A stretch of 64,000 bases of DNA, taken from NCBI GenBank assembly GCA_002900995.3, contig CM035304.1:1719498-1783497 (forward strand), read 5' to 3'. A program made the translations under genes and the position numbers. The notes beneath the pieces are model-generated. The model worked only from the letters and a program-made list of their open reading frames with translations. It was not told where the DNA came from and made no database searches. Source of the DNA: Ganoderma boninense (Eukaryota; Basidiomycota; Agaricomycetes; Polyporales; Polyporaceae). This document shows, in pieces, positions 57,374 through 64,000 of this stretch; the stretch's first letter is position 1, and every line of letters starts with the position of its first letter.

Positions 57374-57379
57374 TTATAA
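57374..57379 (+). promoter_or_regulatory. TATA box of the U1 snRNA gene
   Basis: TTATAA within CCCTTATAAGCCC, 32-27 bp upstream of the mapped 5' end of U1, consistent with RNA polymerase II transcription of an snRNA gene. Confidence 0.65.
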
Positions 57380-57405
57380 GCCCCGCCCGCGCATCGCTGC
57401 AACTC

Positions 57406-57576
57406 ATACTTACCTTGATGGCACGCGCCCCTTCACGAACCAGGGTTCGTGGGCCGTGGGGGCCTCCCATAGCACGGCGACCCTGTCCCCAGGGGGACCT
57501 CGCGGTTTGTACGGGCTTCGGCTCGTGCACCGTCTCAATATTTTCCTGTCCTGCTTCGGCCCTCGGGCTGGGCAGG
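57406..57576 (+). ncRNA. U1 spliceosomal snRNA
   Basis: The 5' end ATACTTACCTTG is the U1 sequence that pairs with 5' splice sites (it complements AGGTAAGTAT). The next loop contains TTCACGAACC inside a GC stem, the site bound by U1-70K (canonical loop AUCACGAA). A second stem-loop carries CATAGCAC, close to the U1A-binding loop core. A third hairpin closes on a TTCG tetraloop (about 57511-57526), then comes a single-stranded AATATTTTCC Sm-type site (about 57538-57547) and a final GC-rich 3' stem-loop (57545-57576). Total length about 171 nt, close to the 164 nt of human U1. A TATA box lies 27-32 bp upstream. The recognition is by motif order and fold; the 3' end is approximate. Confidence 0.85.
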
Positions 57577-57601
57577 CCGTTTTCTTTTGTCCGTTCGTCC
57601 T

Positions 57602-57617
57602 CCTAACCCTAACCCTA
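57602..57617 (-). repeat. interstitial telomere-like repeat after U1
   Basis: CCTAACCCTAACCCTAG, about 2.5 units of CCCTAA, 26 bp after the U1 3' stem-loop. Confidence 0.75.
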
Positions 57618-58920
57618 GTATAAGTAGCACTGTAACTGTCATTTGATGTCCATAATAGAATCCACTTGTAATGAACCGTTTTCCTAATAACCTCGCTGGC
57701 TTATACGAGTGTTTACTCGACTACGCCGTGGCCCAACGTTGGAAGCACCTGCAAAGCAAGTGCAAGCTGAGCTCGTACCGGCAATGCCCGCACTGAGGGT
57801 CCTGTGTTTAGTATACACGCCACGATTGAGATGTACCAAGTCAGTCGGTTGTAATCTAACCAGCTCTCAAGCGTGTCGTTGAATGGCTCAGCCCTTCGAC
57901 AACATTATAAGAATTGGCGTCATCAATTTACACCAATTTTGTACAAGATGTTTCGAGAATATACAGATGGTACCCATTGGTGCAGTCGCAGTCTCAGAGT
58001 AAGCAGCTCCGAGCCTACGAAAACTGTATGGGCTAGCCTCCTCCTCGTCCGGCGATGATGAGGATAGGGGAGGAGTCAATATGGGGGGGGGGGGAGAATA
58101 AGACGAATAAGACGAATAAGACGAATAAGACAGAGAGATTAAGATCGATGCGGCACTACAAAAGGTATTCAGACACCATCATACAGCACGAAGTCGAAGA
58201 GGACCTCACCATCTCAATGCCAGCTACGGAGCGTGCCCTGATCTTCGGGGCGGTTGCAGGAAGGGTATACGTCGCTATGCATCATTTAGATATGATGCGC
58301 GCTGAGCGATGCGGGGATGGTAGTATGTATGCCGTACGACCGTGGAGGTCGACTGCAGCAAGGGGTCCGAGGACGATCGAGACGAAAACCAGGCGGTGCC
58401 AACATCATGTTCCACGAAGGAATGCGCGTTCAACGCTCACCGGGAAGATCGATGTGATCCGATGCGACGGGCCACGCGGACATCGCGGGTCATGCTCGCA
58501 TCGCAGGACGGCATGTCATTGTCAGACGGATCGGACGGGGTATCCGGAGTGGAGGCGCTGGGTGCGTCATGCAGCGTAGGTCGCTCAACGCGATCGTGGA
58601 CTGCATCCATAGCCTCCGAGAACGGCAGCGACGGGGTGGAATACGAACGCGTGATGACCCTCGGTCGAGACGACCAGATGAACGGCCCACATGCGAGACC
58701 ATTCCCGACGCAACAGCAGGTATGTGCCGTCTCTGCACCCGACAAACGCGGCCCCTCATTCTCGTCGATCAACGTAGCCTCGGAGCCTGGGGAGCCGCCT
58801 ACGCGTTCCCGTGCGAGGTTGTAAAATCTCGAAGCGGCAGTGCCAGACCCTCCAAGGGGAACACTGGCGGACGCTGTTGGCAAAGTGGGATCAGCCAAAC
58901 ACGGGAGAGCGAACGAACGT
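57618..58920. other. intergenic with simple repeats and a Ser-rich open stretch
   Basis: Contains a 12-G run and a 9-bp tandem repeat (listed separately). A plus-strand open stretch (58342-58824) encodes a Ser/Gly-rich sequence with SLSDGSDGVSGVEAL and GRSTRSWTASIASENGSDGV that could be a C-terminal exon, but no joined gene was found. Overlaps the 3' side of the next minus-strand gene. Confidence 0.35.
58083..58131 (+). repeat. G12 run and (GAATAAGAC)x4 tandem repeat
   Basis: Twelve G at 58083-58094 followed by four exact 9-bp units at 58096-58131. Confidence 0.9.
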
Positions 58921-59531
58921 CTACGGACCAGCATCCGCGTCCGCGACCGTACCCGTGGCCTCTTGAGGGGGCGCAAGCTCCGCCTCTTCTCGGAGACGCT
59001 CTCTTGAGCTCGAGATCGTTGCCTGTTGGTTTCATTTTGGATGATAAGAGGCAGTGGGAGAGGGCGTAGGAGTGCGTGCACTCACAGAGACTTCCGCCCG
59101 CAGATCCAGGACCTCGGCGGAGAGCTCGGAGATCTCCCTCGAGAGCCCCGCAGCGATGGACCGCAGCTCCAGCCAGTACGACGTGGCGCGATACACTCGC
59201 GGGCGCATGCGCTCGGCCCTGGTTCTTAGTCTAGCAGGGAGCAAGGTCGAGAGAATAAGGGCGATCAGCGATGACGGAGATCAAGGCACGATTAGAACAC
59301 ACAGAGAATGACGTACTGCTCTGCTGACTGCATGAACTTCAATGTTAGGCCGCTGTCGGGGATAAGACCGTCCTCCAAACTGGAAGTCAGAAGAGACTCC
59401 GTCTCCTTGAGCGCGTCGTCCACGACCCGGAAGAGGTACGAGGGCAGTCGGTGATAGACGTATCCGAGGGCGCAGGGAGTCAGGCCTATTACTCCCGATA
59501 TGACATTCCAAGCATCCGACCAATTTACCAT
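58921..59531 (-). CDS. small coiled-coil hypothetical protein, 153 residues
   Basis: Exons 59531-59317, 59230-59086 and 59022-58921 join in frame. The N-terminus MVNWSDAWNVISGVIGLTPC holds a short hydrophobic stretch, followed by LPSYLFRVVDDALKETESLL, and the second half is a charged helix RTRAERMRPRVYRATSYWLE and IAAGLSREISELSAEVLDLR, likely a coiled coil. The layout, a short hydrophobic N-terminus then a long amphipathic helix, recurs in an expanded set of small basidiomycete proteins of unknown function. Introns are 63 and 86 bp. Confidence 0.7.
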
Positions 59532-62500
59532 GGTCGATGGACCCGAAGGTATCGAAACTGCGTAGCACTAGTGGGGGTCTCGCGAAGAGAGCTAGAGGGA
59601 CAGGCACGGGCGGCAGCCCCAAAAGTAAGTTCGGTGAGGACGTAATCGAAAGGGATCGCGATAGATCGTACGCACCTATGGGCAAGGACAGAGGCAACGA
59701 CTTCGCACTACGAGGATTAGGACCTCAGTCGGGAACTGGGGGATTCCATCGTCCAGGGCCAGCCAAGATATACTGCGCATCGATCCCCCAAACCGGCCGT
59801 GCGCGAGGAACACATGCTTATCAATGTCAAGAGACAGCAAGTGCGGCGGACCGTTCGTCGTATTCTTCGTTCTCATCGAGAGGAGACCCTGTTGTGGGCT
59901 TATGAGAAATCGAGAGGGAACACAGGGAACACGTTGCAGAAGCTACGCCACAAGCGCCTGGACCACCGAAAGCACCGGAGGCGCGGCATTTGCGCATCGA
60001 TCCAACGTCCACGATCTCAGTATGATCTCATGGGAACCGCAAACTCCGCACAGAAAACAAGAGTCCTCGCTCTCTAGAGTTCGTCCTGCGAAATCTCTCA
60101 TTCCTTGCTCCAAATTCCTCTGGAATCTGCTCTCATATGTGCCGTCCTCAAACGTACCAAGCTGCGTCGACGTACGGCTCGCTACCAACGTTAACGCGTG
60201 GCTGAACCTGCATTGCGGTACGTTTTCTTCGTTTCCACTTAGTATCGACAGCACAAGCTTGGAACGACGCGAGGTTTTCGCTTCATGCATAGCTTAAAAC
60301 TTTGTAGCTAAAGCATCCGCCGGCCCGCGTGCAAGTGCCCTGATCAGAACCAAGTTCATTCCACGAAGTTCAGCATAGTCCCAGCAGTGCCACAGAGTCT
60401 AGACAGTCGACCGCCTCTCATGCAAGAATCATCTCACAGGGCGCAAGACCTGCCCTCTCAGTTTCAGCACTCGAGATTGGGAACGAGAGACTCGACGGTA
60501 GGTCGCAAAGGCCCGCCGATGCAGGATACTCAGCTTTTCGAGTCAAGTCATACTATGAGTAGGATTTCTGTGATCTACCAGATTGACGATACCAGAAAGA
60601 CGAGAGTCATTGCAAAGGCGTGCAAGGGGAACCGCACACGCACCTCGTAAGTTCGCGTTTCAGATCTTGCTTCTCGAAGTTCTCGTGTGCCTGGAAATCG
60701 GAATGATCGCACTGGTCGTTCTATGTCAAAATCGGAGTCCCGTCGGCATGTTTCTGGTAAAGCTTCATCCAATCGCAACATGCAATACGGGAACGACGTC
60801 ATGGGCCAGCGTGTCCAGTTGCTTCTCCCGTTCGCAATGAACATAGCAGGCCAGACACAGCAGGGGATAGCCGAATGGCGCACCTACACTGTGGCCTGAG
60901 CTTCGCGGAAGCAATCCTGATCGGCCCCCTGAGTGGCTCAGCTCAGATTGACATGAGAGATACCGTCAAGCTATGTCTAGCGTCGCGGAAGGCCGCTTGA
61001 ACCGACTTCCGCAATATCGAGTAAAATTCAAAATTCAATGTCCTGCGAGAATGCGCCCGTCCTTCAGAAGTTGCCACCCAGGGGAACTGTCGTACTTACA
61101 TACTTCACGCACGTTCGACCACGGCGCGTCGAGATCTCCGTAGTTCATAGGACACCCCATTTCTCTTCCGAATTCCTTCACGAGTGGTCCACGGGATGGT
61201 CTGTCTTTAATTGTTGTTGCGATGACGAGGTGAGGACTCGTCCATAAGCCAGCATCTCAACACGGGGCTTACCGATGGCACATCCTGCAGACATACCGGA
61301 AGCGGTGCTCTTCAAGTCCGTTCGCTGGATATCTCCTTGATCAGTGAGCGTTCAATATCCTCGTTGGGGGCCTCCTGCCGAGGTTTCGAAGGGGGCTGCC
61401 CATATAAGGCAAGAGCGCCCGTTAAAGTTTGCGCTTAACCTCGACTTCTTCCGCAGCACGTTGCATCCGCCTTGCATGTCCCGACCTTCCACGGCGTCTT
61501 GCTTTGGTTCGAACATCAGAAGGCGGAATATATAGCTGAAGAGGCCTGAACATGAAACAGTGACCTGAACTGAGCATGGTGCAGTACGGCCGTGATGACC
61601 GAAGCTAGGAGATGTAGAGATGTTGGAGTGGCCTGAGGAGCGTCCGGGTGAGCATGCATGGTATACACGAGACGGGGTGGACGGAGGACGCACCTGGATT
61701 CTATTGCATGGGCCGCGACTCGCGCTACCCACAGTATATGACATGGAGACATCAGCGCAGACCGAGAGAGCAACCAGCCCAGGAACAGGCACAAGTTGAG
61801 ACGTCTGTACAGCGTGTAACAGTGATATTGCAACATACGAGACGGACCAAGACGAGAGAGACCAGATAGAAAGCAGCGGTATATACGGGAGTCCTCCTTG
61901 CCGGGAAGGGGAATATGAGATACGGAACACGAGACGGATCCGAGATTGGTACGGATGAAGGGGAAAACACTGAGCGTACATAAGCGTGTGCGAACCGCGC
62001 GCACGCAGGCACTGAAACGGAGACAGGCAACATATGACCATGGGACGGAGTCAAAGAACAGAGTGAGCTTGGGTGTGGGCAGTATCATGACGACTGGGAC
62101 TAACACTGGCATTGGGAATGGACGAGAGGGAGATGGATGGGATGGGGCATGGCAATGGGAGTGGAGTCTGTCATTGGCCGTACAAGATGGAAAGATGAGA
62201 GATTGATAACTGGAGAAGTGGAACATGGAAGCGTATGGAGACAACAGCCAATCAGTAATCAGACACAGCAAACGAGGAGAGAATCGGAGAGTCGAGGACA
62301 TGGTTGGGGTAGAATGGAGGGGTGGAAATGAGGGCAGGAACCGGGAGGTACGACGGAAACGACAAACGATGGACAGTTCCGATACATGATGGACAGAGAG
62401 CAAATGGATAATTATTATGACCAGTCACGGAGAATAGAATGTACGATGTAGATGGCGGGCGAGGACACGATGGAGATATGGATGATGAGCCAGGGCCGAT

Positions 62501-62799
62501 GTAGCAGATGGTGAAATATGCAGAGGTTCCATGGACAACTTTAGATGGCAGCGTAACGTATGAACAGAAGAGCAGATGGAAGGACCGTACGGCCGCAAAA
62601 GAAGCCAAAAAGACTAGAAGATCATACAATATATGGATGGATAGCCCGCACAACGGTTGGGGCGAGGACCTTCGAGAGGGATGAAGGAGTGACTGAGCGG
62701 CGCAGCCGGCAGAAGAACTTCGGAGGACGAGCGCGAGTTTGCAAGGCGGAACCGGAGCGCAATAATGATAGGTGAGAGCAGGAAATCGATGGAGCCAGT
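59532..62799. other. gene-poor region, about 3.3 kb
   Basis: Several open stretches exist. One on plus (59799-60077) is basic with RQQVRRTVRRILRSH; another on minus (62403-61516) is Ser/Pro/His-rich. None shows conserved motifs, consistent splice junctions or paralogs in the window. The segment 61900-62400 is purine-rich on the plus strand. Confidence 0.4.
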
Positions 62800-64000
62800 T
62801 CAACGGATGAGACGACCATAATCCAGTCGGCTTTCCTGCCGCGCCTGGTGGTTTTCCTTCTTCGGGAACGCGTTCCAGAACCGTAACGTCTCGTCGCCAG
62901 CGCCAGTTACGATGGTTTCGCCTTCCGGGCTCATCGCGAGGTAGAGGACACGGTGTGTGTGGCCAGTGAGGGATGCAACCATGTCGAGGGACGGATACTT
63001 CCAAATGCAGATCTGGTTCTGCGCGGTTGTCGACGAGAACCCGTGGGTGGAGACGATCTCGTGTGATGTCAACGACCAGATGAGGTTACAAACCTGAAGA
63101 GGAAAAGTCGTTGGTCGTTGGTTAACCTCGCATACCCCGGCGTCGACGCAACGCACGACCCACCTGACTGCCAGTGTCGAGCTCGCTCAACATGGTGCCT
63201 GTCTGGACATTCCAGAACCGGATGTGCTTATCAGCGGTTCCTCCCCCCGTAGCGAGGATCCCGGAGACATGGGGGTCCCATGCGAGGGCCTTGACGGCGG
63301 CCGTATGTTCATGGAACTTCCATAACGGCGTGTCTCCTTCGTCGCCTCCACTTGAGCTCCCGGGCACGTTTCCAACACGTCCCGGGGTACCACCTAGGCC
63401 ACCAGGTCGCTTTGACCCCCGTAGGTCCCAGATGCAGACCTTGTTGTCGTTGCCGCCGCTAGCAAGCGTTGCTGCTTGCGGTCCACCATCGCCACTCCAG
63501 CGCAGGCCACAAACCTCCTGTCTGTGCCCTTGACATCGCTTGAATGGTCGGGAACCAGCCTCACGCACGTCACGATGGTGAACCGAACGATCGCGAGAGC
63601 CGGAACTCAGGATGTGGGCGTTCCATGAAAGCGCCCCGATACGTTGAGTATGCGCGCGTTCGTACGTCCTAGTTAACTGGAGTGTATTGGCGTCGTAGAT
63701 GTGTAGCCGCCCAGACAGTGTGCCCACAGCAAGAGTCGTTCCCTGTAATGTTCGTCAACATTCTCAATCTCAATCTACCACAAAACGTCAAATAGAAAAG
63801 TGGCGCCAAAACCCTAACCACCACCCTAAACCACCGTCCAGACAGGTTGCGCCAACGACCATAGAAAGGTGTGAAGCAAAGCCTGGCGGCAAGTGCCGGT
63901 TTTTGTTCCAACTTCCAAAAACGGTGGACAATGCGGCAGGAGAGGGATGGGCGCTTGAAGTGGTTTGCGGCGGTGGCCATATTGGTGGGGATCTCAAGAA
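62800..64000 (-). CDS. Cdh1/Fizzy-related APC/C activator, 3' part
   Basis: Exons 63742-63164 and 63093-62800 are clear; upstream exons lie to the right of 64000. The WD40 propeller shows [17 protein letters not shown], the HRDVRE block, [83 protein letters not shown] and [20 protein letters not shown] with TLRFWN. The wording of the last repeat (LAMSP..., [14 protein letters not shown]) is that of the Cdh1/FZR group rather than Cdc20. The protein ends in Ile-Arg, the IR tail by which activators dock on the APC/C. It would target mitotic substrates for ubiquitination in late mitosis and G1. The 258 bp from 63743 to 64000 look like intron or a non-conserved insert. Confidence 0.88.

Noticed and set aside
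61352..62403. Two long overlapping minus-strand open stretches
   Set aside because: Ser/His/Pro-rich sequence without motifs; they overlap in different frames and arise from purine-rich plus-strand sequence lacking stop codons.
62252..63004. Long minus-strand open stretch under the Cdh1-like gene
   Set aside because: It is an alternative frame of the conserved WD40 exon.
1..64000. CRISPR array, bacterial operon or integrated virus
   Set aside because: No spaced direct repeats of array type, no ribosome binding sites or polycistronic layout, and the only reverse transcriptase belongs to the Ty3/gypsy element.

Overview
The window looks like chromosomal sequence from a basidiomycete fungus, most likely an Agaricomycete. 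The evidence is many short GT-AG introns of about 46-80 bp with CTRAY-type branch sites, GC-rich coding sequence, large F-box/LRR families, a DUF6698-type protein, a Plavaka-type transposase and a Myb/SANT-encoding PIF/Harbinger transposon. Genes were modelled by hand from splice signals and reading frame. The sequence holds a 100-N gap (22118-22217).

Positions 1-19095 are mostly mobile DNA. A decayed Ty3/gypsy element lies on the minus strand (1-4576, with its 5' LTR at 4107-4576). Its LTR ends 3 bp before the start codon of an intact five-exon DDE transposase (4580-6964). A nine-exon DUF6698-type gene follows (7329-9617, minus), then a Plavaka-type transposase with in-frame stops (10002-14640), then a complete PIF/Harbinger element (16052-19092) with 49-bp identical TIRs, TTA target-site duplications, a transposase and a Myb/SANT partner.

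Positions 19100-30000 hold a roughly 3-kb duplicated block carrying an F-box-like gene (about 19158-22117 and 26890-29900, both minus). Between the copies lie two divergent paralogs of an unnamed family (22218-23330 minus and 24387-26167 plus) and a small gene for the mitochondrial intermembrane-space protein Cmc4.

Positions 30466-64000 are mostly host genes: a membrane protein, an F-box-like/WD40 fusion gene with a damaged paralog 18 kb away on the other strand, a short-chain dehydrogenase divergent from an F-box gene, an NmrA-type protein, a soluble twin-ABC ATPase, ribosomal protein uL23 (RPL25), a Pff1-like vacuolar M28 peptidase, a proline/serine-rich single-pass membrane protein, a secreted class-3 lipase, a U1 snRNA gene with a TATA box, a small coiled-coil protein, and the 3' part of a Cdh1/Fizzy-related APC/C activator running off the right edge.

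Two patterns cut across the window. First, in-frame stops in the gypsy and Plavaka elements sit where C-to-T changes (mostly CGA to TGA) would explain them. Second, several otherwise conserved host genes, including the ribosomal protein gene, carry single-base frame breaks, which points to uncorrected indels in the assembly rather than mass pseudogenisation.
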